This document shows, one piece after another, positions 1 through 8,196 of a DNA stretch of 64,000 bases (position 1 is its first letter; each line of letters begins with the position of its first letter). The notes below the pieces were generated by a model, which worked only from the letters and a program-made list of their open reading frames with translations, made no database searches and was not told the origin of the DNA. A program made the position numbers and the translations under genes. The stretch is from Candidatus Butyricimonas faecavium (GTDB lineage Bacteria; Bacteroidota; Bacteroidia; Bacteroidales; Marinifilaceae), in NCBI GenBank assembly GCA_944321125.1, contig CALUKD010000006.1:1-64000 (forward strand), read 5' to 3'.

Positions 1-141
1 TTACCAGAACCACCAAGTGAAATAAATTACAGTTTCCATGCCTTCTTTTTGTGTAATGACCTTTTGGAGACTGGAGGTATATTATCAGTAGCAATTTTAT
101 ATGAAAATCATTATTATCATTTTGATCAGTCTTATATGTAA
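1..141 (+). CDS. Possible 3' end of a gene truncated by the window edge
   Basis: The first reading frame is open from base 1 to a TAA at 139-141 and would encode the last 46 residues of a protein that starts outside the window. I do not recognise it. It overlaps the start of the next gene by 41 bp, which is a long overlap for this genome, so it may be chance. No frame-specific motif supports it beyond the absence of a stop codon. Confidence 0.35.
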   Translation, partial: LPEPPSEINYSFHAFFLCNDLLETGGILSVAILYENHYYHFDQSYM

Positions 142-553
142 CACCCTCACATTTTCACAAACTAAGGAGCAAGCAGAACTTCCTAATCTAACAGGTAAGA
201 TCAAAGTAGATAAACAAGGGAGAGAGTATATCATTGATCCTAATACACCTAATAAAAGAATCTATTTAGAAAGTGGTCCTTCCAATTTGGATATTTATAG
301 AAAAGCTGCACAAGAAAATCAAACACCTCAATCTTGGCTACAAGGAAGTCCTATATCCTATCAAGACAAATCTGGTTCTGCAAACCAAATGTCTTATGAA
401 ACCCTTATTGATCCTCAAAAAAGAGAAAAATTCTTAGCAAAAGAACAAGCTAAACACTTACAATCTCAAATCCATATTGGTTTGATATTTATCATTGCAA
501 TCATATTTGTAATTCTATTTTCCATTTTCTTGATAAAATATTTAAAAAAATAA
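101..553 (+). CDS. Small exported protein with a C-terminal membrane anchor, function unknown
   Basis: The 150-residue product begins with a very hydrophobic signal sequence (about residues 1-19, ending TFSQ). A polar, Gln/Lys-rich middle follows, then a strongly hydrophobic segment at about 126-147 closed by KYLKK. This predicts a protein whose central domain lies outside the cytoplasm and is tethered at its C-terminus. No known domain is recognisable. It lies 4 bp before the zinc-ribbon gene, so the two are probably co-transcribed. Base composition is AT-rich compared with the region after 4 kb, fitting an accessory origin. The start is chosen because the signal peptide begins there. Confidence 0.75.
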   Translation: MKIIIIILISLICNTLTFSQTKEQAELPNLTGKIKVDKQGREYIIDPNTPNKRIYLESGPSNLDIYRKAAQENQTPQSWLQGSPISYQDKSGSANQMSYETLIDPQKREKFLAKEQAKHLQSQIHIGLIFIIAIIFVILFSIFLIKYLKK

Positions 554-557
554 AATT

Positions 558-1187
558 ATGTATTGTATTCATTGTGGGAATCCTATTCCAGAGAACAGTA
601 AATTTTGCTCTCAATGTGGAAAAGAGCAAGTAATTTCAAAAGTAGAGACCAAAACAGAAGTGGCCAATCAAGAAGGAATACCTAATAACACTCTATCATC
701 ATTTAAAAGTACCATTAGCAGAACTGCCCTTATCTGGTATTGTATTTGGGTGGTTCTACATCTTGGACTTCTTTTAATTGGTTCTGATGGTATATTTGAT
801 TCATCAAACATGAGAGGTATGGATGATTTCTTTCCATTCAATTATAAAAGTGATGTAGAAGACTATGATATTACAGAATTTTTGGTTTATACATTATTTC
901 CCCTTCTAATCATGTTCATTGCTTATCTTGTGAAAACTAACAAGCCAACAAATGATCCCTCTCAAGTTGGAAGTATGCATTTTGTTGATAAAAATTTACA
1001 TGAAGAAGGAGGTTGCAATATTGACATAACTAATAACCACACTGAAAACAATTCAGAACATTTCCACTCTTCTTTAACCCAAACTGAACAAGAGGAAAAA
1101 AACAGGAGAGACAACATAACATTTATTCTAATCTTTTTTAGCATTCCTCTAGTGATTTTAATAATTGTCGCTATGACACAAGACTAA
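558..1187 (+). CDS. Zinc-ribbon membrane protein
   Basis: The 209-residue protein opens with a zinc-ribbon of the 'double zinc ribbon / zinc_ribbon_2' type: Cys3-x2-Cys6 and Cys17-x2-Cys20 with the usual CxxCG spacing. Hydrophobic segments follow at about 57-76, 108-125 and 186-205, so it should be a membrane protein with the ribbon at its cytoplasmic N-terminus. Such ribbons are common on small bacterial membrane proteins of unknown role, and the sequence gives no substrate or partner. It follows the upstream small exported protein by 4 bp and precedes the LRR lipoprotein by 42 bp. The three genes share AT-rich codon use and look like one accessory unit. Confidence 0.8.
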   Translation: MYCIHCGNPIPENSKFCSQCGKEQVISKVETKTEVANQEGIPNNTLSSFKSTISRTALIWYCIWVVLHLGLLLIGSDGIFDSSNMRGMDDFFPFNYKSDVEDYDITEFLVYTLFPLLIMFIAYLVKTNKPTNDPSQVGSMHFVDKNLHEEGGCNIDITNNHTENNSEHFHSSLTQTEQEEKNRRDNITFILIFFSIPLVILIIVAMTQD

Positions 1188-1229
1188 TTTTAAACAAAAT
1201 AAATATCATAAATAATTTTTATAAACATC

Positions 1230-2894
1230 ATGAAATACTCTATCATAATTTTAATAACCCAACTATTGCTTTGGGGATGTTGCAGGAGTGAAAGATCAAT
1301 ATTAGAATCTTTTTACAAGGCTTTAGATGGAGATAAATGGGAACATAAAGAGAATTGGCTAAGTGATAAACCTCTCAATGAATGGTATGGTATTACCACT
1401 GATGAAAAGGGGAAAGTTGTCAAGATTCAATTAAGTGATACAATGATGGGTAAAGTCCCTGCAAATCTTAAACATTTAAGGAAACTTCAATCCTTGCATT
1501 TAGATTGCATGGCAGGAGGGATTAGATTGGAAGTAAACAATTATCCTAGTTTGAAAGAATTAGAATTAAGTGGTAATGTTGAAAAGGTATCTGTTGAAAA
1601 TTGTTCTGAATTGGAGAAATTATCACTCACTTCTAGATATTTTGATGCTTTTCATGTTGATAGTTGCCCCAAATTATCCTCTTTGGAATTAATAGGACAT
1701 AACATATCTGACACCACAAAAGGAGAACTAGATTTATCTCCATTTCCAAAGTTATCTGAATTGAAAATACATCACTTGGCATTGGATCAACTTCACATCA
1801 ACAACTGTTTTAATTTGAAAAAGATTGAAATAGATAGTTGTCAACTACAAGAATTGAACCTCTCTTCATGTGCTAATTTGGAGTATTTAAAAGTGTCTGG
1901 CAATGATTCTTTACATGCTCTTGATCTGAGTAGATGCATGAAACTTGATACTATAAAGGTTAAAAGGAACTCCATAACACAGTTGGATGTTAGCCAATGC
2001 AAAGAATTAAGATACCTAGATTGTTCTTTTAATCATCTCTCAACAATAAATGTCGATAATTGCAAAAAGCTAAAAAAACTTGTTATTGAATTCAACAATC
2101 TCTCAAAATTAGATGTTAGCAAATGTAAAGAATTGGAAGAACTATGGTGTGAGGTTAATAAAATTTCTGTGCTAGATTTAAGCAAAAATTCAAAATTGAA
2201 TACCATAAATTGTAGTGGCAATAGATTAAAATCTATTGACCTAAATAAAAATAATGAACTAAAAGACTTTAGATGCATTGTTAATAATCTTTCTGTATTA
2301 GACCTTAGTAGATGTAAAAAATTGAAATATCTATGGTGTGGGTTCAACAATCTTTCTGAACTGGATTTAAGTCATAATTTGGAATTGTATCAATTAGATT
2401 GTAGTAACAGTGATGAGCTGACAACTATTGATTTAAGTAAAAATGAAAAATTGAGCTATTTGAACTGTGAAAACACTCCTTTAAAAGAGTTGAATATATG
2501 CAAATGCAAAAAATTGAAATATCTATGGTGTGGGTTCAACAATCTTTCTGAACTGGATTTAAGTCATAATTTGGAATTGTATCAATTAGATTGTAATAAT
2601 AATGATGAGCTGACAACTATTGATTTAAGTAAAAATGAAAAATTGAGTTATTTGAACTGTGAAAATACTCCTTTAAAAGAATTGAATATATATAATTGCT
2701 CAAAAATAGAATATCTCAACCTTTATGGGACACAATTAACAAGTATTGATATTAGCAATCATTATGAACTCTGTTATTTCAATATTGATTGTACTCCAAT
2801 TACCACAATATGGGTACCTAAAGGTTGTACTGGTTTAAAAGAAGGTGATAATTGTCTTGTACCAGAAAGAGTGGAATATAAAACAAAACAATAA
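1230..2894 (+). CDS. Leucine-rich-repeat lipoprotein with internal tandem duplication
   Basis: The 554-residue product has a lipoprotein signal (lipobox ending at Cys17) and an N-terminal cap of the type seen in bacterial LRR proteins (DGDKW, NWLSDKPL, EWYGITTD, residues about 33-58). About 20 leucine-rich repeats of roughly 21 residues follow, in which a conserved Cys or Asn (LxxLxCxxN, LDLSxNxxL) alternates. Repeats of this type build a solenoid used for protein binding at the cell surface. Residues about 363-490 are two nearly identical 64-residue blocks. The C-terminus ends with a short cap (about 530-545). A hairpin with a T-rich tail lies directly downstream. The ligand cannot be inferred. 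Confidence 0.85.
   Translation: MKYSIIILITQLLLWGCCRSERSILESFYKALDGDKWEHKENWLSDKPLNEWYGITTDEKGKVVKIQLSDTMMGKVPANLKHLRKLQSLHLDCMAGGIRLEVNNYPSLKELELSGNVEKVSVENCSELEKLSLTSRYFDAFHVDSCPKLSSLELIGHNISDTTKGELDLSPFPKLSELKIHHLALDQLHINNCFNLKKIEIDSCQLQELNLSSCANLEYLKVSGNDSLHALDLSRCMKLDTIKVKRNSITQLDVSQCKELRYLDCSFNHLSTINVDNCKKLKKLVIEFNNLSKLDVSKCKELEELWCEVNKISVLDLSKNSKLNTINCSGNRLKSIDLNKNNELKDFRCIVNNLSVLDLSRCKKLKYLWCGFNNLSELDLSHNLELYQLDCSNSDELTTIDLSKNEKLSYLNCENTPLKELNICKCKKLKYLWCGFNNLSELDLSHNLELYQLDCNNNDELTTIDLSKNEKLSYLNCENTPLKELNIYNCSKIEYLNLYGTQLTSIDISNHYELCYFNIDCTPITTIWVPKGCTGLKEGDNCLVPERVEYKTKQ
2317..2700 (+). repeat. 192-bp in-frame tandem duplication inside the LRR gene
   Basis: Copy 1 (about 2317-2508) and copy 2 (about 2509-2700) are almost identical at the DNA level. 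Aligned bases at 2321 and 2513 fix the period at 192 bp (64 codons, three repeat units). Differences are a handful of substitutions, for example Ser versus Asn codons after the Leu-Asp-Cys triplet. The older flanking repeats are far more diverged, so this is a recent expansion. Confidence 0.9.
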
Positions 2895-2900
2895 ATCCAT

Positions 2901-2940
2901 GAGTAGGGAGTATAATATAATCACTCCCACTCTATCTTTT
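2901..2940 (+). terminator. Probable terminator of the LRR gene
   Basis: An inverted repeat (2901-2910 with 2924-2932, one bulged base) lies 7 bp after the LRR stop codon and is followed by a T-rich stretch ending TTTT at 2940. Confidence 0.6.
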
Positions 2941-4060
2941 AATAAACCTGTTATCCCCCTACCATTAATAAACAACATACATCTCATGCTAAAGAATGGA
3001 TTAATTGGTATTTTTTGAATCAATTCATGTGGCTTTTCTTTAGATTAAGAAGTCAAAAAATATTTATCTTTTTACCCACTCTGAATAGGAAGGAGACATG
3101 AACTTAGGTTTGTGTTTCCTTTCAAATTATAGAATTGTTGTGTTTTCTATTGTAAAATGAGAAATAAGGCTGTTTTTAAGCCTTTACAACCATTTTTACA
3201 CCACATCTGATTAAAATATTAACTTGAAAAATAAATGAAAATATGAAGAGAAAAAAGTGTTATTTCAATTCTGGCTAAGATCATATTCATGAATCTTTAA
3301 TTCAAATTTTGTTGCAGATAGATTTTGTATATATTAGCAAGTAAGTGCAACAAAGATAGAGAGTTTGATTAAAAATTAGTGAAATTATGAGGTGAAAAAG
3401 CAGTTGTTTTGTTTATTTAATGTGTTGATAGTCAGTGGTTTAAATGTAATTTTACAGGTATCATTAGAGGTATCATCACATTTTTTATCTCTATAACTTA
3501 TTGAATATTAGTATGATACATAAAAATCCTTCTCCTAGTAGGGCAACAACATGGGAAAATCCTTATAGCATTGAAACTATAAGGATTTATTTTTTGTGAT
3601 ATTTCAAAGTGTAATGTTTTGATTGTCAGCATGATTATTTCTTCCTTCAATTTTAACTGAATTCCTTATAAAATTAGGGATAGGGGATAATTTGATGTAG
3701 TTCTAGTATCATTTTAGGTATCATTTGTTGTTTTTTATGAAATTTGGAGGTATCATGTTAATGTTTTTATTATTAGTCATTTATGTAATTATACGATGAT
3801 AATATATTATGTAAGTTGAGAAGGAATAACCAAAAATATTAATCAGTTTGTGTGAATGTTTATCTTAAGGTCATAGTAAATAATTATTAGCGATTACTAT
3901 CAAGAATAATATTGTAATTAATTTTATAAATACTTTATAAACCTTATTATATATAAGGTTATAAGGTTTACGCCGGTAATGGTCTAGTAATAATTAAGTT
4001 ATAAATATTGGATTTATTATTGTTAGATGTTGATTTTTAGATAATTGTAAGTAAATCGTG
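2941..4060. other. Gene-free AT-rich stretch with hairpins and GGTATCAT repeats
   Basis: No convincing coding sequence is visible on either strand across about 1.1 kb. It contains GGTATCAT words at 3457 and 3469 (12 bp apart), a near-match AGTATCAT at 3705 with GGTATCAT at 3717 (again 12 bp apart), and another at 3749. A 12-bp perfect hairpin lies at 3557-3588, and a hairpin at 3940-3960 has a duplicated right arm. This may be the end of a mobile element, with arm-type recombinase sites, but no integrase, tRNA or direct-repeat attachment pair is visible in the window. Confidence 0.5.
3557..3596 (+). terminator. Strong hairpin with T-rich tail, orphan terminator
   Basis: A 12-bp perfect stem (3557-3568 with 3577-3588) and 8-base loop are followed by ATTTTTTG, a classic intrinsic terminator shape. 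No gene ends just upstream, so it may close a small RNA or a decayed gene. Confidence 0.55.
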
Positions 4061-4987
4061 TCATCTGTTTTCCTTTTTAGGTTTTGTTATTACATTTCTG
4101 AATTCCAAGGGAGAAATGCCAGACCATCTCTTGAAGAACTTACTAAAAGAAGCTTGATCAGAGAAATGTAACTCGGTGGCAATTTGTTGAATAGAAAGTT
4201 CGGATAGAGCAAGCAGGTTACGGGCTTCACTGTACAACATCTCGTAAATGAAATTGTTTACAGTACGGCCAGTCTGTGCTTTAATGATAGAAGTCAAATA
4301 TTGGGGGGTGATACTCATTTGTCGGGCGTAGAAAGGGACGGAATGTTCTGTTTTATAATGAAGCATGAGTAGCGTGATAAACTTTCGTAATATATTGGCG
4401 TATCGAGTTTGTGGCACACGTTCTGAAATTTCATTTATTCTCTTATTATCCAGAATATTATCTGTTTCCAAATAGTAACGGATCAAGGAATTTTGAATCA
4501 TTTCCAGTTGATATGAATGTTCTGTCCGCAAGAGTTGGATCCGAAGATCTTCTATGCTGTTTGTCAGTAAGCGTTTCTCTTCCTCCGAGACTTGTACAAT
4601 CGGGTAGTGGTACATGTTCATCCCGCGGGTAATCCTGTGTTGAATGTTAAGAATAGGCAAGCGGTCGATGAAATTCTTGTGTGAGCAGAGGCACAGGCAT
4701 TGGAAATCGTCACTTACTTGATGGAAGTTCGTGAGGTGCAGTGGGGATAGGATACACAAGGCATGAGCATCGATAGGATATTTTACACTATCGACTAAAA
4801 GCGTGGCGCTTCCCGATAACACCAATATGTAGGAAAAAGCATTCAAGTAAACGGATTTATTCCCGAAAAGCAAAAATCCGGGTCCGATGTCTGACGTGAA
4901 CACGGCAATTTCTCCCTTGTAGGATTCGCCTTTTCTGAAAGCCAGTATTTCCTGGATATTAACGATGTTATATGGCTCCATATTCAA
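4061..4987 (-). CDS. AraC-family transcriptional regulator
   Basis: The 308-residue protein has an N-terminal cupin-like sensing region (about 20-120) and a C-terminal AraC-type DNA-binding domain (about 205-300). The second helix-turn-helix is clear: IQQIATELHFSDQASFSKFF followed by GISPLEFRN. It therefore probably binds a small ligand and controls nearby genes. It starts 3 bp after the stop of the YczE-like membrane gene, so the two share a transcript. This two-gene unit is divergent from the TolC-HlyD-MFS operon, which makes that operon the likely target (inference). An alternative Met two codons downstream is equally possible as start. Confidence 0.9.
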   Translation of the reverse strand: MNMEPYNIVNIQEILAFRKGESYKGEIAVFTSDIGPGFLLFGNKSVYLNAFSYILVLSGSATLLVDSVKYPIDAHALCILSPLHLTNFHQVSDDFQCLCLCSHKNFIDRLPILNIQHRITRGMNMYHYPIVQVSEEEKRLLTNSIEDLRIQLLRTEHSYQLEMIQNSLIRYYLETDNILDNKRINEISERVPQTRYANILRKFITLLMLHYKTEHSVPFYARQMSITPQYLTSIIKAQTGRTVNNFIYEMLYSEARNLLALSELSIQQIATELHFSDQASFSKFFKRWSGISPLEFRNVITKPKKENR

Positions 4988-4990
4988 GAG

Positions 4991-5659
4991 TTATCTTATG
5001 ATTATGGAGCGAAGTTTGTGTAACGTTTTATATGTCATGATTTTTTGGTTCAAAAAACTAACCAGATAACCCGTTATACAGGCTGCGATGATGGAACCTT
5101 CCCGCACGCCTTCTATGCGTTGACTTAGTATAAGGGAGAGGATAATGGCCGATGAAACCAGAGTGATATCAAAATATACTTTGAATTTCCCGAATTCTTT
5201 GTTGTAACAACGAGAAGCGTATTTGACAAATCCTTCAGCGCTCATCATGGCTACTTGAGGTTTTATTTCAAGAACGACTCCGATGGATTGTACCAAACAA
5301 CCGACCAATAATAACGCAATGGACATACCGTAATTTACTGGGTGCAGATTATTGGTCAGGAACATGTTCAAATCGATAAATGCCGAGAATATAAAAGAAA
5401 ACGGCAATTGGAGCAAGATTTCTATGATATCCCGTTTACTTTTATTTTTTCGAATCAACCAGAATTGCCCAATGATTAATAACATATTAATTATAAACGT
5501 GCAAGTTCCCAGGGATAGAGAACTATTCAGGCTTAAAACATAGTTTACGCTGGAAATAGGGGTAGTTCCTAATGCTGAACGAATAATTAATACGATTCCC
5601 CCGGCTAAAAAATACAATCCGACAACAAATATCAAATACCTTTTTAAAAGTTCTTTCAT
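4991..5659 (-). CDS. YczE/YitT-like (DUF6198) integral membrane protein
   Basis: The 222-residue protein has about five to six hydrophobic segments (roughly 8-28, 50-68, 80-100, 110-132, 160-180, 188-207). The N-terminal region contains the family-like GIVLIIRSALGTTPISS segment found in YczE/YyaS membrane proteins. Their transported substrate is not established. It is the first gene of a two-gene unit with the AraC regulator 3 bp behind it. A TAnnTTTG -7 element is seen about 30 bp upstream of the start. The membrane protein could be part of the efflux response or a sensor partner of the AraC protein, but the sequence does not decide this. Confidence 0.75.
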   Translation of the reverse strand: MKELLKRYLIFVVGLYFLAGGIVLIIRSALGTTPISSVNYVLSLNSSLSLGTCTFIINMLLIIGQFWLIRKNKSKRDIIEILLQLPFSFIFSAFIDLNMFLTNNLHPVNYGMSIALLLVGCLVQSIGVVLEIKPQVAMMSAEGFVKYASRCYNKEFGKFKVYFDITLVSSAIILSLILSQRIEGVREGSIIAACITGYLVSFLNQKIMTYKTLHKLRSIIIR

Positions 5660-5687
5660 AATTAATCCCCTTTCTTAAAAAAGCGTA

Positions 5688-5695
5688 CAAAGATA
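5688..5695 (-). promoter_or_regulatory. Bacteroidota -7 element for the YczE-AraC unit
   Basis: On the minus strand the sequence reads TATCTTTG, matching TAnnTTTG, and lies 29 bp before the start codon. No clear -33 TTTG is seen at the usual distance. Confidence 0.5.
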
Positions 5696-5828
5696 CGGTT
5701 TTTCGATGAAATTAGGAATATTTGAAGACATGTAGTTTCAAAAAAAACAAATTCTCTCTGTTTTCGAACATTCGTTTGTTATTGCTTTTTTAGGAATTTT
5801 GCAGCGTCTTAAAAAAAGAAAAAGCAAG

Positions 5829-7133
5829 ATGAATAGTAAGAAAATTGTGACAGGACTGTTGTGTATGGTCGGTCTGTTACCGGTTTGTGCACAGCAGAGA
5901 GTTTTGAGCGTGGATGAAATGTTTCATTTGGCAGACACGAATAGTAGAAGTATTCGTTCGTATCGGTTAGCTGTCGATGAATCAGAACAAGGAACAAAAA
6001 CGGCTAAAAATGATAAGTTACCTTCTATCGAGGCAAATTTGTCGTTCAGTTATATTGGGAATGGTTGGATGACGGACCGAGATTTTTCTGACGGGCAGAA
6101 AGCTTCAATGCCGCATTACGGGAATAATTTTGTTATTAAAGCTACGCAGGTAGTGTATGCCGGGGGGGCGATCAATAGTGGTATTCAATTGAGTGAGTTG
6201 CAACAGCAGGTGGCGGAGTTGGAATTGCAGAATAATCGTCAGGAGGTTCGATTTCTGTTAGTAGGGTATTATTTAGAGCTTTACCAGTTGTATAACCAGC
6301 AGGAGGTGTATGAGAAGAATATTGAACAAACCCGTTTGCTTGTCAAAGAAATTCAGGCAGCTTTTCAACAGGGAACAGCTTTAAAAAGCGATATTACCCG
6401 TTATGAACTTCAGTTGCAGAATCTGGAATTGGGGTTGACAAGTACCCGGAACCGGATTAAAATTTTGAATCGGCAGTTGACCACGACAATTGGTTTGGAC
6501 CCAAACACGGTTATTTTGCCCGATACGACCGTGCTAGAGAAAAGTATCGAGAGACGGAATGAATTATCTTGGCAGGGGATGAAAAATGAATCTCCACGTT
6601 TGAAACTGGCAGATTTTGGGGTACGGATGAGTAAGAAACAACAGGATTTGATACGTGCCGGGCGTAGACCGAATATAGGGCTTGTGGCAGCAAACAGTTT
6701 TGACGGGCCTATTTTGATAGAAGTTCCGCCGATTGATAAGAATTTTAATTATTGGTATGTCGGAATAGGGATTTCATATAATTTTGACGCTCTTTTCAAG
6801 AATAATAAAAAATTAAAACAAGCTCGGATTGCAACTCGAAAGGCGGAAGAGGAACGGTTGCTGGCAGACGAGCAAGTTTCTAATGGTATACATGCAGCTT
6901 GGGTTGAACTGGATGAGGCTTATACCCGATTGCGAACCCAAGAGAAAAGCGTGCAACTGGCTCACGAGAATTACGACGTGGTACATTATCGCTACTTGAA
7001 CGGGCTGGCGTTGGTGACGGATATGCTGGATGCCAGTAATATTCAGTTGAGTAGCGAGTTGCAGTTGACTAATGCCCGAATCGGCATATTGTACCAGTAT
7101 TATTTGTTGAAGAAAACAATCGGTAGTTTATAA
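5829..7133 (+). CDS. TolC-family outer-membrane efflux protein
   Basis: The 434-residue product has a signal peptide (about 1-21, ending VCAQ) and the two-fold repeated coiled-coil/beta architecture of TolC proteins: the first repeat runs about 25-220 and the second about 235-430. Long Gln/Glu-rich helices are visible (for example LSELQQQVAELELQ), and the C-terminal half carries the typical LDASNIQLSSELQLTNARI segment. TolC proteins form the trimeric outer-membrane channel of tripartite pumps. I place the start at the Met followed by NSKK because the signal peptide begins there; an upstream in-frame codon at 5799 only adds Lys/Arg-rich residues. It is the first gene of an efflux operon, 23 bp before the HlyD-like adaptor. 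Confidence 0.93.
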   Translation: MNSKKIVTGLLCMVGLLPVCAQQRVLSVDEMFHLADTNSRSIRSYRLAVDESEQGTKTAKNDKLPSIEANLSFSYIGNGWMTDRDFSDGQKASMPHYGNNFVIKATQVVYAGGAINSGIQLSELQQQVAELELQNNRQEVRFLLVGYYLELYQLYNQQEVYEKNIEQTRLLVKEIQAAFQQGTALKSDITRYELQLQNLELGLTSTRNRIKILNRQLTTTIGLDPNTVILPDTTVLEKSIERRNELSWQGMKNESPRLKLADFGVRMSKKQQDLIRAGRRPNIGLVAANSFDGPILIEVPPIDKNFNYWYVGIGISYNFDALFKNNKKLKQARIATRKAEEERLLADEQVSNGIHAAWVELDEAYTRLRTQEKSVQLAHENYDVVHYRYLNGLALVTDMLDASNIQLSSELQLTNARIGILYQYYLLKKTIGSL

Positions 7134-7156
7134 TCATTTTAATTGATATATCAGTC

Positions 7157-8191
7157 ATGAGTACAAATAGAAAGAAATTGATTCCAAATGTGGTTTTAAT
7201 CCTCGTTATTGTTGTTGGTATTTGTTGGGTAACTAGCCGTTTTATTCATTTGGGACGGGTGGAATACACGGATAATGCCCAAGTGAAACAGCATATTACC
7301 CCGATCAATACTCGTGTACAGGGTTTTATAAAGAAAATTTATTTCGAGGAGTATCAACATGTTCGTAAAGGCGATACACTCGTGGTGATAGAGGATGCCG
7401 AGTACCGTTTGCGGGTGGCGCAGGCTGAGGCGGATTACCAGAATGCATTGGTCGGAATGGATGCAATGCACACGACGGTTCATGCTGCCCAAAGTAATAT
7501 TTTGGTGACAGATGCCGGGATTGAGGAAGTACGGGTTCGGTTATTGAATGCGGAAAAGGATTATGAACGTTACAAAGAATTATTGAAGCAGGAAGCGGTT
7601 ACCGTGCAACAGTTTGATCAGGTGAAAACGGAGTTCGAGGCGACCAAAGCCCGTTACGAGCAATTACTTCGTCAGAAACAGTCAGTTTCGCTCGTGAAAC
7701 AGGAGCAAACACAACGTCTGGAACAGAACGAGGCAAATATCAAACTTGCTGAAGCTGCGTTGGATCTGGCTCGATTGAATCTTTCGTACACGGTGATTCT
7801 GGCAACAACCGATGGGGTAACCGGACGCAAGAATATACACGAGGGAGAACTGGTGCAACCGGGGCAGACTATGGTTGATTTGGTTGATGTAACCGAGAAA
7901 TGGGTGATTGCGAATTATAAGGAGACACAAACAACCCGTATGGAAGAAGGGCGGATCGTGGAGATCAAGGTGGATGCCATTCCGGGAGTGGCGTTTGAGG
8001 GGCGTGTTGCTTCGATTTCGGAGGCCACGGGAGCTTCTTTTTCACTGATCCCACAGGATAATTCTGCTGGTAATTTTGTGAAAGTGGAACAGCGTATACC
8101 GGTTCGTATTGAATTTACAGAAAATAATAAACCGGAGGATATAAACCGATTACGTGCCGGGATGAATGTGGAATGTAAAGTTAATTACTAA
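7157..8191 (+). CDS. HlyD/EmrA-family periplasmic adaptor
   Basis: The 344-residue membrane fusion protein has one N-terminal transmembrane anchor (about 10-28). A biotinyl-lipoyl-like half follows (VEYTDNAQV, INTRVQGFI, VRKGDTLVVI, about 34-80). Next come a long alpha-helical hairpin (about 85-200), the second lipoyl half (about 205-240, DGVTGRKNIHEGELVQPGQ) and a beta-barrel domain (about 240-340). The length and the YTDNAQV motif fit EmrA-type partners of MFS pumps. It would bridge the inner-membrane MFS transporter, 5 bp downstream, to the TolC channel upstream. Confidence 0.93.
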   Translation: MSTNRKKLIPNVVLILVIVVGICWVTSRFIHLGRVEYTDNAQVKQHITPINTRVQGFIKKIYFEEYQHVRKGDTLVVIEDAEYRLRVAQAEADYQNALVGMDAMHTTVHAAQSNILVTDAGIEEVRVRLLNAEKDYERYKELLKQEAVTVQQFDQVKTEFEATKARYEQLLRQKQSVSLVKQEQTQRLEQNEANIKLAEAALDLARLNLSYTVILATTDGVTGRKNIHEGELVQPGQTMVDLVDVTEKWVIANYKETQTTRMEEGRIVEIKVDAIPGVAFEGRVASISEATGASFSLIPQDNSAGNFVKVEQRIPVRIEFTENNKPEDINRLRAGMNVECKVNY

Positions 8192-8196
8192 AAAAG

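Noticed and set aside
2300-2720. CRISPR-like repetition
   Set aside because: The repetition is a coding tandem duplication in phase with leucine-rich repeats, with no spacer-repeat alternation and no cas genes.
3530-3600. A tRNA or tmRNA fragment near the 3557 hairpin
   Set aside because: No cloverleaf, T-loop GTTCRA sequence or CCA-side pairing can be formed; only a single terminator-like hairpin is present.
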